A stretch of DNA of 64,000 nucleotides from Haematococcus lacustris (lineage: Eukaryota; Chlorophyta; Chlorophyceae; Chlamydomonadales; Haematococcaceae). Of this stretch, positions 29,776 to 42,800 are shown piece after piece (positions within the stretch are counted from its first letter, which is position 1; each line of letters starts with the position of its first letter). The translations under genes and the position numbers were made by a program. The notes below the pieces were generated by a model. It was not told where the DNA came from. It saw nothing but the letters and a program-made list of their open reading frames with translations, and did not search any database. The DNA is taken from positions 6,039,911 through 6,103,910 of the forward strand of contig JASKMD010000028.1 in NCBI GenBank assembly GCA_030144725.1, given 5' to 3'.

Positions 29776-31300
29776 CTAGCGACTAGGCCATGAGTGTTTA
29801 GGCCAGGGACACAATGCCAAGCTGTTAGACCCTTTCAAAGCTTCCCTGCTGAATTACAGCCGCAAATCTGCTTGTTAAGCTGTTTTCACATGCAAGCATG
29901 TGATTCATACCAACGAATATCTGCCCATAAGATGCCTATCTAAACAACATAGCTCTGGCTAGGTTCTAGTGGACTGTGCAGGTCATATCCTTGGACACAG
30001 TATCAGAGTCTGAATTACGATGTCAATCACCACCGTTCCCTGCCCACAGTATCCAAAAGATGCGTATGCCTGGTTTTGATCCTGGTATGTTTAGTGAGGT
30101 GCTATCATGTGCCTGACCCTAATACCAATTGAATGACCCTGGCACTCCCTACCAATCGTGATGCATTGACATTGTACACGCTGATCAAGCAGCCTGTAGC
30201 TGGCAACCACAGCATAAGTATGTGCCACAGTCTTGGGCAATTGGTCCCAGGGCTGCTCGCTGCGGGGACTGTGATGGGGAAGGCCCCAGTGTGCCAGGCT
30301 GAGCAGGGCAGGGGCCCCAGTGGGTGGTGGCATCATGCATCACAGCGGGTTGCGGCAGGGGCCAGTGTCACTGGAGCAGGCTGGGCGCAGCAGAGGGCAG
30401 GGAGGGGCATTGGGTGTGTGGGAGCATCACATGGGACAAGAGTGGACTGTGTGCGGCTGGTGTTACCTTCCACTCAATATGCCCTGCCCCTGCCACACAG
30501 CACACAAGCCGTCCATGTACTCCTCTGCCGGCCGCGCTTAAAATAGGCTGCATCAGCCCTGCCATATGCCCTGCCCCTGCCACACAGCCGTTTGCTTGTC
30601 AGGCTGTGCCATCTCCTTGGTCGCAAGCAGCTAAGCAGACTGGGCATGTCTGGAGAAGACGATCGTCATGGCTAACCCATGCGTGTGATGCATGCTGGCA
30701 TCGGCTTGAACTGCTGACCTACACTTACTATTGGAACCTTAGCTAGCACCTTGACCATGACAAGTGACAGCATGTGATTCAAGATACCTGACAGCATGGC
30801 GCCTCGCTCAGGGTTGCTGACATGAGCCACACCTTGCCAGCAACTATCACCTCGTGAGGGAGCCAGTCAGGTGACCAGGCAACACAGCCCCGGCTAAGTC
30901 GTAGGGGATGGTGCTGCCCCTGAGGGTTAACCCTTCTCTGGCAGGAGCAGCTGACCAGCATTGCAAAGGGCCCGCAAGACCTTCAGCAGGCCACGGTCGC
31001 TGCGCTACAGCTCTTCAGTAGGCGCTCCAGCCACCAAGACAATGCTGCAATACAGCTTGCCTGCATGCATGCTTGCCTGCATGCTTGCCTGATAGCAGCA
31101 GGCCGTGTGTGGTTATGGGGTTTGTGCTGGCATTGTGTCCAGGGCTAGTACCCACACACAGTTGGGGCTTGCATTGAATGTTGTCCATGATGAGCATGTG
31201 CAAGGCAGTTTGTCCCAGCGCTGCGCGCTGCGGGAACAGGCTGATGGAACTGCAGGGGCCAGGCTGAGCAGGACGGGCTTGCATCAAGTGTTGTCCGCGG
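29776..31300. other. Intergenic DNA with dispersed repeat copy 2
   Basis: No gene recognised. Contains the second copy of the 25238-25440 repeat (30280-30510). A short internal repeat occurs as GGGGCTTGCATTGAATGTTGTCC near 31164 and GGGCTTGCATCAAGTGTTGTCC near 31276. The 3' UTR of the STPG2-like gene should occupy the right end. Confidence 0.5.
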
Positions 31301-34300
31301 TCATGCCACAGAGACGCCATGGTAGGTGATGTTGTAGCTCTTGCGCGTGAGATCCTGCTGCAGGTTGTATTGCCCGACACCAGGCGTGTAGGTGCCATTG
31401 GTGCGGAAACGTCCCACCTGGAAAGGAGGCGCAGGGCGGTCTGAGGCAGGCAAACCAACAACAATATCATTGTCCCCATCATTGCCTGACAGTGGCAGGA
31501 TGAATTGGGGCCAGGGCTCTGCTGTACATCAAGAACCAACCATTCATCCAGCCATATTCAAGACTGGCTTGCTGCAGACAGGCCATGCATATTGGCCATG
31601 CATATTGGCCATGCATATTGGCTGTACCTTATCTAGCTGAGCCAGCCCTACTATGCTTCTGTACTGATACCGTGTGTCAGTTGTGGATGCATGGTGTGCA
31701 CGGTGTGATGCCATGCCAAGCTGACATGCTCGATGCCATGTTGCTCAGCTGGCAGCAGGCAGGGGAGGGGGTCGCACCTGGGATCCAAACACGGTTTCCT
31801 TGCTGGGGTTGGACAGTGGCTTGAAGGCCTTGTCCACATCCTTGGTGGTGTTGTACCTGGGGGCAGCAGGGCAGCAGGTGGCAAGGGCAGGTGGGCGGGG
31901 TAGGCAGCTGGTAGCAGGGCAGCAGATGGCAAGGGCAGGTGAGCAGGATGCCACATAATCCCTCAGCCATCCCTCAGCATGCCGTTAAGCATACAGCATG
32001 GATGGAATGAAGAATGGGATGGTCACATACATCTTGGTGTCAGGCAAGGCGGGAGCTGAGCAAACCCATCAGCTGCAAGCCAGGGGCTGGGAGGGGGTGG
32101 TTAGATCCAGGCCTCACTCTTGCATGTCTCACTCTTTCTTGTCCACTTTTTCCCTCTTCAAAATGCAACTAAGCTACAAAGTCGTCCTCAAAACATGCTC
32201 GTGGCATTCACTGTGGCAGACCAGCACTGGGCTCTGGCTGTATGCAGCCCTGGCTGTTCCATGTGCCCATTACCACCCTCACTTTTCCACACCCATGGGG
32301 TGCCTCAGTGTCACACTGCCTACCTTCCTGGGCCTGGGGTGTTCAGGTTGGCGCCTGGCCCTTGAGGTACTGCCCGACCTGACTCAGAGCCAAAAGCAGC
32401 TGTGTGGTAGCTACGGCTCTGCGGGGTTGATGCCAGGGAGGGGGGGCAGGGCAAGGAGGCAGAAGTGAGTGGCAGAGGGAGGGAGGCTGATGGGTCCGGT
32501 GTAGGGTTCAAGGGGAAGGAGGCAATCACATGCAGAGGGGTGGTGGTGAAATGGTGTGACAAAACACTGCATTTGAACTCAGTTGTGACTTGCCACACCC
32601 CAGCTGCATGCCTTCCTGTTCGCTCAAACTTGGTGTGCCTGAGGCTCTCCCTGCCTCAATGCTTCCAGGCATTGCATGAGCTCCACCTTACGAGACCAGC
32701 CGTCAGGCAGGTTGTAGGAGCCAGGTCCTAGGGCGGCGGGGTCGCCCTTCACCTGCCCCTGCCCGCTCTCAGGGTCGATGTCAGAAGTGTCCAAGGCCGT
32801 GGGCGCAGTGCGGGCGCGGAATCGAGGTGCCCGCGATGCAAAGACCTGCGACCAGGCTCACCAGCATGGGGTCGGGTTGAGCGCAAAACAATGTGCAAGC
32901 ATCGGCATGGATTAGCCCAGCAGGTGGGCCAGCCCTTAGGTAGGTGGCCCTGAATTGGGTGATACAATTGCTGCACAGGCGCAGTGTTTTGTTGTCTTAC
33001 TTCTTGTCCCCTCTTCTTGATTTGTTGCCTAGCCTGGTGCAGCTGCTGGGCAACAGGCAGGGGCAAGTAGAGTCTGATTGAGGCATTCTGCGGCCTTGCA
33101 TTCTTCAAGCTAGCGGTTTATGCCTTGTGCCTCCCATTCTCGTGGAACAAGGGAGATGTTGAGTTTCCTAGGATGCAGAGGGTGTGTCATCCCACTTGGC
33201 AGCCTTGCTGGACGGAGCTTGCTCTCACCGCATCATTGCCCTTGTGCACTGGCTTTGAAGAGTCCAGCTTTGCGTCATAGTTGCCTGGCCCGGGCTTGAT
33301 GCGGGCAGCAGCTGCAGCCTCCTCCGCGGTCCACCTGTGGATGACGGAAGCAGGTGAGTGAGGGTGGGGCAGGCTAGACTGCTGGCTGACATAAGAAGCT
33401 CAGCATGGTGGACTAAGCAACTAAGCAGGACTAAGATAGTCAAGGAAGGCTGCTGGCTGTCAGGCATACCCTGGCAGGCTTAGGTAGGATAAGGCAGAAG
33501 TTGCATAGAAAGCTATGCTGGTTCTTACATGTGACATCACTCCTTTAAGAAGAAGCGGAAGGGCACTGACAAGCAAAAGAAGGACCCAGCCAAGAAACCG
33601 ATGGTCCAGGGACCATAAGGCAGGCACGTTGCCCCTGACTTTACCTATACCACCGCAATGATCTCCGCCCCATCTTCACACAACTGCCCACTCACAAGAG
33701 GAGGACGAGGTGGGCAAGGTGCCACACACACCCACACAACCTTAGGTGGCTGCGCTGCAACTGGCCGCGGGGGCCACTCACCGGGCTGGCTGGGGAATCA
33801 AGGCCTGGCTGCAGGGGCGACCCACCTTGATGCAGTGGAGCCAAACACCCCTCCTTTGCTGATGGCGGCCTTGTCTGTGATGCTCTTAGCTAGGTTAACA
33901 ACCTGGTCTGGTCTGTACTCCCCTGCACACAATAGTACACCTAAACAAGTTGGCCACAAAACGCCATAGGCCATCTTGGCCATTGAGTACCACAGGCCAG
34001 TGTATGAGACTGCCAAGTTTCTACAAAGTTTTCTGACTCAGGGATAGGTGACAAGCTAATGGCAGGCACCTCGAGGGGGGAACGTGGCTATGGAAGCTGC
34101 AGATGATGTGTGATGCTGCAAACGGTAGAATTATGTGACAGTCGCAGCAACGACTCACAAGGTCGGCACTGTGCAGGGCCTGCTTGACAAATAGGCAGCC
34201 TAGCAAGTGGTGTATGCACACCTGGTCCAGGAACGCCGTTTTTGTTTTCGCTGAAGCGGTTGGAGGTGGCGTTGAAAGGTCGCGGGTCGCTTAGCGACTG

Positions 34301-37300
34301 CTGCGTGACCGACACGCCTTTGATGGGCGTATTATATGCGCCAGGACTGCAGGTGCAGGTGCCGTGACAGACTATGAACAGCTGTGGGGGTCGCGGTGGG
34401 GCCTATAACCCGGCACGGTACGACACCGACTTGACACAAATTCATTTAGCCCTGCACGAAGCGCAGCGACGGGCCCACCTCACCCGGGATTCTTGAAGTA
34501 GGTCGGGGCACTCAAACTATTCATTGGGTCGACCTGGCTGCCTCGTCGTGCTGTGGATCCGAAGAATTGCATCTGCGGCGCAGACAAGTGCCATGACTCG
34601 TTGACTGCAGTGTGTGCATTGCGAGAGAGGATGGGCAAAAATATGGATGGAGCAGGCAACCAAGTGCACGGCTGGTGTGATAGATGCTGGGTAGGGCCTT
34701 GTGCGCCGCGGCAGTGTTTAGGTTGTGCTGTACGTACCTCGCGTGGCAACGGCGCCGCACCGAGCATTTGCACCGGGTTGTAAGCTCCTGGCCCGGGCGT
34801 CTGTTCCCATTCCTGCAGTTTAAGAGCAAAGCGATTGCGAAGTCAAAGGTGAGGTGACTGGGCTGAGAGCCGCAGTGGCTGGCACATGCCAATGGGCGGC
34901 GTGGTGTTGCGTTTGGGTGAATGTTTCAGGACCCCACAGGGTGATGCAAGCGCCTGACAGCTCAATGTGGGTAAAGGAGCACGGATCGCGAGGCATGGGA
35001 GGTGCCACAGGTTGAGGAAAAGAGCCCTAGGGCGAAGAGTGGGCAGACAATGCAGGGTAGGCAGTGGGTAGGCTGTACAGCGTGGTAGCGCAAGGTCTGG
35101 GGTGCAGAGGTGAGGCTGAGCAGGAGGCGGGCCTATATTTTATCAGAAGGAGCAAGCAGAGAAAGAGGGGTGGGCAGGCCCATTGCATAGGATGCAACTC
35201 AAAAGCATGCACACACACACACACACATGCGCACGCACACACACACCTGCACTTGCCGCTGGGCATGGATAGGCACTTTGGAAGCAAACTGGCTTGTTCC
35301 ACTGGCACCGCCAAACTGAACGTCCACACCTCCAATGCTGACCACGATGCCGGTGCCCTGTTTGGTGTCCTGTAGCCACATGTCACAGTTTATGCTACAG
35401 TAGCAGTGTCAGGGGAGGGCTTGGTAGCATCAGCGCACAACCCCACTAAATCACATCAGAACAGGGCAGCCAACAAGCCAGGAAGCACAATGACAGATCG
35501 ACAGTGGATGGCAGCATCAGGTGGCGCTGGCCAATCAACAAGGCTGCTGGACACAAATCAGCCACGAGTACAAGGGTGGCAGAGGTATGCGGCTTGCACC
35601 ATGGTCTCCCTGCAGGACCCTCCCTCCCTGCTACACGCCCTCTATGCCTTCTGTGAGCATATTTGCTCAGCTGCTGTGCGCAGTCATGGCCATGAAGTGA
35701 ACTGGCTATGGGGCCACCAGGGTAAAGGCAGCACAGCCTGCAACCTACAAAAGCGCAAGTGCGTCACCAGCAAGGCCTGTGGTGTGCTGTTGCTGTTGTG
35801 CTTGGCGTGCGCCTTGCCTTGGCAGGGTTGTACTGGCCCGGCCCAGGGGTGTCACTTGAGACTCTGAGGCCACGCTTGGTACGGCTCACGCACCACTGCA
35901 CCACCTTGGGGCCAGGCTTGGGGCCAGAGTTAATGACGTCATAGGAGCCGGGGCCCACCTTGTCCCTGCAGCCCCAACCACGTCACATCTCCTACCTTCC
36001 AAATCACACTAATGGCAACCATGGAATGTTTCACAACCACACATCACTTGCATTCGCACATGTCATTGGCAGTACCATTGTGACGCTAGCATTAAAGGTC
36101 CAGGGAGCGGGTAAGGGGTGCTGGGTGGTTAGGGTGATTAGGGTGCCCTTCCCACCTGCCGACTCCAGTGTACATAGGCTCTGTCGGCTTCTGCTGAATC
36201 AGCATGCCGGCCTGGCCCTCTTCATATCCATAGCTCTGGTCCCTGGAGGGAATGGAGGGCGCTGACGTAGTGCGGTCAAACACGAGGCGCTGCAGAGCGG
36301 TTCACGTCGCAAACAAGGATGTATGGGTATGGATGATGAGATGCTGAGCAAGGTCAGGGCAGGCTGCGTCAAACACAAGAATGCATAAGTGGGGTTGTTG
36401 AGGGGAAGGGCTATTGGATGGAACATGCAATACAGGAGCAGTACAGGAAGCTGTGCTGAGAATCAAGGCATTTTTATCTAAGTCACTTGGCCTCCACATT
36501 CAGCAAAGCTGGCATAGTTTTCATCATCAAGTCTGATGTTCAGGTGCAGTGTTTGTGAATGAGGGCACCAAGTGTTCTGCCAGCATGTTGCATTCCTAAA
36601 ACAACCCTCCCAACACACCTGTTTAGATGGTGGTGCACGGTAGTGGTGCGTGTTCTTCAGCCACACATTGCCTTCTGAATAGGTGCCAGGCCTGCAGGCA
36701 TTGACGTGCAGCTCTTTAAAACGAGCCAGGCAAGAAGACGTGGGTGCAGGCAAGGATAACTCCGTCTGCCCTGCCTGCCTGATCCTGCCCACCCTGCCCT
36801 GCTCTGCCCCGCCCTGCTCTACCCTACATGACATGCCAGGCATCCTGGCTACCGCTCACCCTGGCTGCCAGGCACCGCTCTTGTCAACGTGCAGGCGGTC
36901 CACGCCGCTGGCAAAGACCAGTGTGTTGCCCAAGGGGGCGACATGCTTAGCCGTGGCACAGTCCTTGGCCTGGTAGTGTGTCACAGCGCATGGTCATCAG
37001 CATGCCTGCCTTGTATATGCTGGAGCAGTGTTGCGTCTGCTGCTCCCAGTGCTGATGTGGTTGTAGAAGAGCAGGAAGCGGCAAAGGCGGGCCATCCTCA
37101 CTGCCCAGTGCCTGTACACTCGCTGCTGAGTTTTGCTGTGCTCAGGATAGTGATCAGGATGGCGATCAGGATGGCGGTCAAGATGGCGGTCAAAATGTAC
37201 AGGCTGGACACCTTGGCGCCACTACAGGCAGCATGGCTGCATGCAGCTGCACAGAGCGAGAGGGACAGCGGGGCGTCACCTGGTGGGCGTCATATGCCCC

Positions 37301-38451
37301 TGGGCCTGGGTTGGTCACATGGGTCGCAGAGACGTCCATCCAAGAGCGCTCCAGGCTGCAGGAGGGGAGGTGGGCAGGTCAGCAAGCAGTTGGGGACACA
37401 CCTGTGGGTTGCCCTGCCATCAACAGAGCAATAGCATGGTACTGGTGTTGCGTGCATGAAGGTAGGACATGGCATGACACTAGAAAGCTGCATGGCATTG
37501 TTACAAGCTGCTCCTGTGCAGCACATGGTGCTGAGGGTGCCAGCAAGCAGGTGTGGTAGACAAGCATGCAGTCCCACATGGGACAGCTTTAGCCTAGGTT
37601 CACATAAAGCCAGATGAACTGCCGCTGATCACTTCATGCGATGTCAATGCTGACAAGTTAAGAAGCAAAGTGGAAACCCAGTGACACACACCCACTGCAG
37701 TGTAGGTCACACCTGCATTGCCTAACCACAGCAACCACCATGTGCCATGGTAATGCATGGGCAGCTTGTTGACACAACCCTGACCCTGGCTCTGGCGCTA
37801 CTCAGTGCTATCGACAGTTGATACACACAGACGGCATATGTCCCAGGGAACCACAGCATGCTGTGCTAGATATGCCAGGTCGACCCCGGACATGGAGCTA
37901 GTCACCAAGCGCCCCAGGCGGCCTTGGCTGGTGCCAAAACGAACCAAGGCAGCTGCCTGGGCTTGTCCAGCTGACTTTGCTGAGGCCGCTGCCCAGGCAT
38001 GGAGACTCCAGTCAGAGTGGAACTGCTTGGCTTGCACGCCAGCTGGTACTGCACTGCTTTGGTTGTCTACCAGCTTGGCCCATTGTGCCTGCCTGGCTTA
38101 CTCTATCGTAAGTTCATACGCCAAGCATGACATGGCTGATGGCACATGCTTCCAGTGCTACACTCTGTGCTGAATGGCTGATGTTTTCATATTTTTTTCT
38201 TGGCTGCGAGCTGCAGTGCACCGACCTAGACATGAAAGGGGCGGGAGCAGGGCCACGGCCAGTGGGGGATGCGGGAAGGGGCTCGCCAGCAAGCTCATAG
38301 CTGCCAGGGCCAACGTGCTGCATGGACACAGCTGCAAGCGTTGTGAACGCTGTTTCCTTTGACGTCGAGAGTCAGCTGCACCTACCTTCCCGGTTGTGCT
38401 CTTCACGTCCACCTCCCGCTCACTGCGACAGTGAAAGCCTCCCGAAGCCAT
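31301..38451 (-). CDS. STPG2: STPG2-like sperm-tail PG-rich repeat ciliary protein
   Basis: Axonemal PG-repeat protein. Exons (minus): 38451-38386, 38317-38226, 37355-37280, 36969-36860, 36691-36619, 36289-36156, 35965-35818, 35369-35247, 34812-34738, 34572-34484, 34346-34222, 33922-33826, 33334-33229, 32845-32687, 32418-32324, 31856-31778, 31417-31301; 587 aa. About eleven PG motifs are seen: VGPGSY, NPGPGAY, QPGPGTY, VGPGSY, TPGPGQY, TPGPGAY, NPGPGAY, VPGPGEY, KPGPGNY, LGPGSY and TPGPGR-Y, plus a final TPGVGQY. Exon 2 begins HVGPGSY, as in human STPG2, which is shorter (about 460 aa). Exon 7 uses a GC donor. Intron 12 carries a Fanzor leader fragment (33485-33620). Assignment to the STPG family is firm; STPG2 orthology is likely but needs a tree. 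Confidence 0.85.
33485..33620 (+). mobile_element. Fanzor-like 5'-end fragment G in STPG intron
   Basis: Shares the leader (GGCAGAAGTTGCATAGAAAGC ... ACATGTGACATCACTCC) with copies C and F. It continues directly into a KKRKGTDKQKKDPAKKP reading equivalent to the start of copy E, but without its ATG. It then stops. It lies antisense in intron 12 of the STPG2-like gene. Confidence 0.6.
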
Positions 38452-39855
38452 TGTGCGGATTCTACCCTTCTACACTTCTACTTGCTACTTCAATTGCAAG
38501 GAGTACCCTGCGAGCTGCGTGACATGTTCGACATGTGAAAAAGATGAACATTAAAGCATGGTAAATGTTCTGCGGGGGTGGTTGACAATCATACACACTT
38601 CATATTTGAGTGCGCTGCCATGTGGTCCACCAGGGAACATCCGGCTGTTCTGAGGACTCTCCAGAACAACAATGCTAGCTTGCATGCGCTTTGTTTGTGC
38701 ACCTAGCCTTGTATTGAGATGCAAAAGGTTCTGAATCCCTAGAGGGCAATTCCTACAGGACGGCCAAGCAGCCCCAAGGCTTACACTGTCTGGGAGAAGC
38801 AAGCCACTTCTACTTCTTCTTCACTGTGTTCAGCAGGTACCTTACACATCTCGCCCAATGTACCTCAGAGAGGCGTGTTTGGTTTCAATGGATGTGCTGG
38901 TGACGAGCTGTGCAGCAGGCTTGATAGCGGCTGCACAGGTTGTGCCTATCAGAGGCCCTGCACTGCCAAGAGGCCTGCCCAGCTCGTGCAGACTGCAGCC
39001 TTGCCCACGTGTGCCCAGCGCTGTGTGTTGAAGTGCTGGTCAGCTCGAAGTTACAAGGGTTGCCCCATCTCCAAGGACTTTATCTAGATTAATTAACCAG
39101 AGGTCACAAGAGGTCACAAGGGTTGCAAATGAGGGTGAGTTGCAAGTGAGGATTGCAAATGCATGAGATGCATGAGATGCCTGGATACCGCATGCAACAG
39201 GAATTCGGGATCTCAGGCAACCATTGCTTGGAAATCAAAACAAAAACATGGAAGCATAGCAAGAAGATGCACAAGGAGTGGTGGGTAATGACCTCTTTCA
39301 TGCCGCATAGGCATAGCGGGTGATGACCTGCATAACCCCACCTAGATCTGCCACCACACTGCAGACATCATAAGTCCATGTGTGTGACTTTGACAATGTG
39401 CCTGCTGCCATGGAGCAAGCAACAAGTTGTTTACCGAATGGTCAACCAATTATCATCTTTATGTCGCTCAAGAGATGGCCGCACAACCAAAGCAGCTGAC
39501 CACACCACTCCAGAACACATTGTGACACGACTTAGGTAGTTGAGCAAGGGTGATGAAACACAGTGCAAGGCTTGCAATCAGTGATCAATACCTGTTCACG
39601 TGCATGTGTGACTTTTCAATGCATGTGGTGTAATGCGCAGTCACAATGTGCCTGGCAGTTGAGAAAAGGTTGAGTGGAGGAAAGTGGGAGTGAAGGAGGA
39701 GTGGCGTGGCAGTGGAGGAAAGGCTGTGCATGGCAGTCAAGGACAGGACTGCTTCTTCATGTATAGTCATCTCTGTCCTCTGCGGCCTTTTGTCTGTCTC
39801 CTTGGCTTCACTCCTGTGACCAGCCTTTCCTGCATCAGTGACGCTGGCAGTGAGC
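38452..39855. other. Intergenic region between STPG2-like and channel genes
   Basis: Holds the retrotransposon remnant at 38566-38706 and short direct repeats such as AGAGGTCACA (39099-39118) and GATGCATGAGATGC (39165-39180). The rest shows no recognisable gene. Confidence 0.5.
38566..38706 (+). pseudogene. Non-LTR retrotransposon zinc-knuckle fragment
   Basis: Forty-six codons ending at TAG read GVVDNHTHFIFECAAMWSTRE, then HPAVLRTLQNNN. This aligns with the minus-strand remnant at 20892-21227 (GVVDDAMHFIFEC ... LQKNNEN). Only the C-terminal Cys/His segment survives. Confidence 0.6.
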
Positions 39856-42800
39856 TCACACGGCCTTGAAGTCATGCACCATATCCCCATCGCCTGTCTT
39901 GTCTGCAGCTTGCTCGCCAGCATTGCCAGCACCAGGCACTGGAGCCGTTTGGCTGGCATCAGCAGCAGCCCCAGCGGAGGTGTTGTACGAGGATGGTTTG
40001 GGGGTGGTGAGGGAGGGACCACGGTCGCAGGACACAGTGACCGCATCGGCAAATGCCACGCTGCCACCCAAGCTGCGTGCGCGGGTGCTTGGCTTGCGGG
40101 CAGGCCGCAGACCTGCAGGGCAAGCAGGTTGATGGAGAAGCCAGGTCAGCAGCAGCAGAAGCAGGAGCCCTTACAACCGCAGTGCCACTGCCACCACTAC
40201 CACTCGGACCATGACTCTGCTACCCTGGCTCACCAGATGGGGTTGTTGTTAGAGATCCTGAGGGCTGCTGCTTCACAGGCATGGATGGTAGGGAGATGAC
40301 GGCCACTGCCTCAGGGGCGTCGTCACCATTGCCACCAAATGACGGCAAGCGCTGCGCACTGCCCTGGGCGGTCTTGCTGCCAAACACCGTGGCCAGCGCG
40401 TCAGTTGCCTTTTCTGAGAAACTCCTGCACACAGGAGCAGGACGTGCACACATGGGTGAACCACTAGGTACACAGTAGACAACACCCACGCAGGCGCATG
40501 TAGTCCCAAGGTGCCGTACTTTGCAAACACCAAGACCATGCACTCATGCGTGTGGTCACCATGCACTATAAGCCTCTGAGCCAGGCCCAGTCTCAGTACA
40601 GACTCCAGCCCTAGCTTGTCAACCAGATGCATAGGAAATTGAAAAATCACAAACGTAGCCCCAGCCCATGTGGGTGGCCAGCAGCACATCGTCACCTCTC
40701 CACTCACTTCTTCCGCGTGAATGCGACCTGGTATACGGGCTCTGGCGCTAGGCCGAATAGCTGCTCGTTCAAGGAGGCGAAGCGGTGCTCAATGGCCTCA
40801 CTGAGGTGCTTCACGCGCTGGTCAACCACCTTCACGTGCCCCTCCATCATCTGCAGGCACAAGCAGGCAGCTCGATGGCTGGGTGGGGGCCTGGCACAGC
40901 GCTCAGGGGCATATGTTGCATATGTATCTACATACATATATGCAGGCATTTAGATGGTGAGTTAAACATAGGCAGATGCTGTCTCATGGCAGCCTATGGG
41001 TCAGGTGGTGGAGTGGGGCCAGTGACCTGACCTCCCTCCCTTTTGCTGAGTTGTGCGCTGAGCCAAAAGTGTCACCCTCCCTCCCTCAAAGGAGATGGCA
41101 CCCTCGCCGCCTTCCTCCTGCGCCCCCCTCCCTGGGTTCCTTGCTCCCTCTGCCCGCCCCCTGTCAGCCCCATGTCCGCCCCTTTCACCTCCATGGCCTC
41201 CTCTTGAGTGGTAGCCTCAGCGACACTGAGCCAGCTCAACTCAGGGTTTGCGTTGATGAGGGACCTGTTGCGCACGGAGCCAGCCACGCTGTCAGCACTG
41301 GGCAGGACCTGCAGGACGACAGCGGGGTAGGGAAGGCTCGTGGGGCAGTCCGAGCAGGGCAAGTCCAGGCAAGTTGTTGACAGAGTGGTGGGCGGAGCAG
41401 GGGCCAGGCCCCTACTCCATGTAGCTGATGGGTGATGGCTATATGGGGCTTGTGGGGCTCATTGAGCTCATTGTTCAGGTGTTTGGGTCAGCACTCCTCC
41501 ACCCCTGGTAGTCCACCCCTGATTGGTTAACTGGAGGTCATGCACTGAGTGTACCAGGCTGATCTCCTGAACTTCTGACCCTTGTCTTCCCTCTAGAAGT
41601 GCTGATAATGGGGTGTGGGCAGGGGTGTGGGCAGGGGTGCGATTTCAGGCAGGTCTCAGCCGAGGCCACTCACACTGTTGGTGCTGTTGAGGGAGTGGCT
41701 GACCTTCAGCCCCGCACCACGAGCAAGCCTGCACCAACGTGATGTGATAATAGGATCTGACATCTCCTCTTGGCTGTCCATCTGCCCAGTGCGCACCGTG
41801 ACAGCACATGCAGCACCTGCCTCCCTGCTGCTGAATCGTCTAATACGTCTAGTATACAACGTCAGGCTGCTTCGCCACCCTCCCCTTTGATAGGTCAAGC
41901 ACAAAGCAATAAACGAAACATGCAACCAGCAACAGCAGCTAACCTGCCACCCTCCTTCTTCCTGCTGGCCATTTGTGTGGCTCATCTCACCTTCCTCCTC
42001 CCCTCCCTCTTCCCTATTCCTTTCCACTCCCACCTGTGCCTCAGGAACCAGCTGCAGCAGTTCCAGCTCAGGCCCGCAACCACTGCAGCACCCAGGAACA
42101 CCCAGAGGCCTGCCACCTGAACAGCAGCACAAACACAACGGAGATCACAGCATAGGTCTCGTGGAGCATAGGTCTCGTGGAGCATAGATCTCGTGGAGCA
42201 TGGGTCTCGTGGAGCATAGGTCTCGTGGAAACCAGCGTGTTCCGTGGACAGGTGGATGGTGGGTCATTTCCATACCCTCATCGGGCATGTGTGGTATTGC
42301 CTCGGTGTTGCCACCGTGTCCCCACCGCACACACATCTTGAGCATTTACACCCTCATACAATCATCCTGCCTGGCTGCATCCCGAGTGAGGGTGAGCACC
42401 CATGGGCAGGGCCTGACCTGCTGTAAGCTGATTGTGCTGGATGCCACGTTGCTTTTCTTGGATGGGCAGCCACCGGGGGGCGTAATGAACTGTTGCTGCA
42501 GATCACCCATGGTGCCTTGCTCCTCCATGATGGTCAGGGCCTGGTTGAACAGCTCAATGTAGTCCTGCAGGCCAATGGCAGCAACAGTCAAGGCTGGTAC
42601 AAGGCATGGGGGTGAAGTTGGCATGGCCTTGATGTGCTCAGTCCCTGAAGCACGTGGCCAATGTGACAGTACGGCTGGCAGCGCCCTTGTATGTATCCTC
42701 CCTCGATCCTCACCAGCGGCACATCCGACGGAAAGGCATATGCCAGGTTCACGGGCAGCAACATCTCGCCCACGGCGTACAGGTCGCAGCTCTCCGCCGC

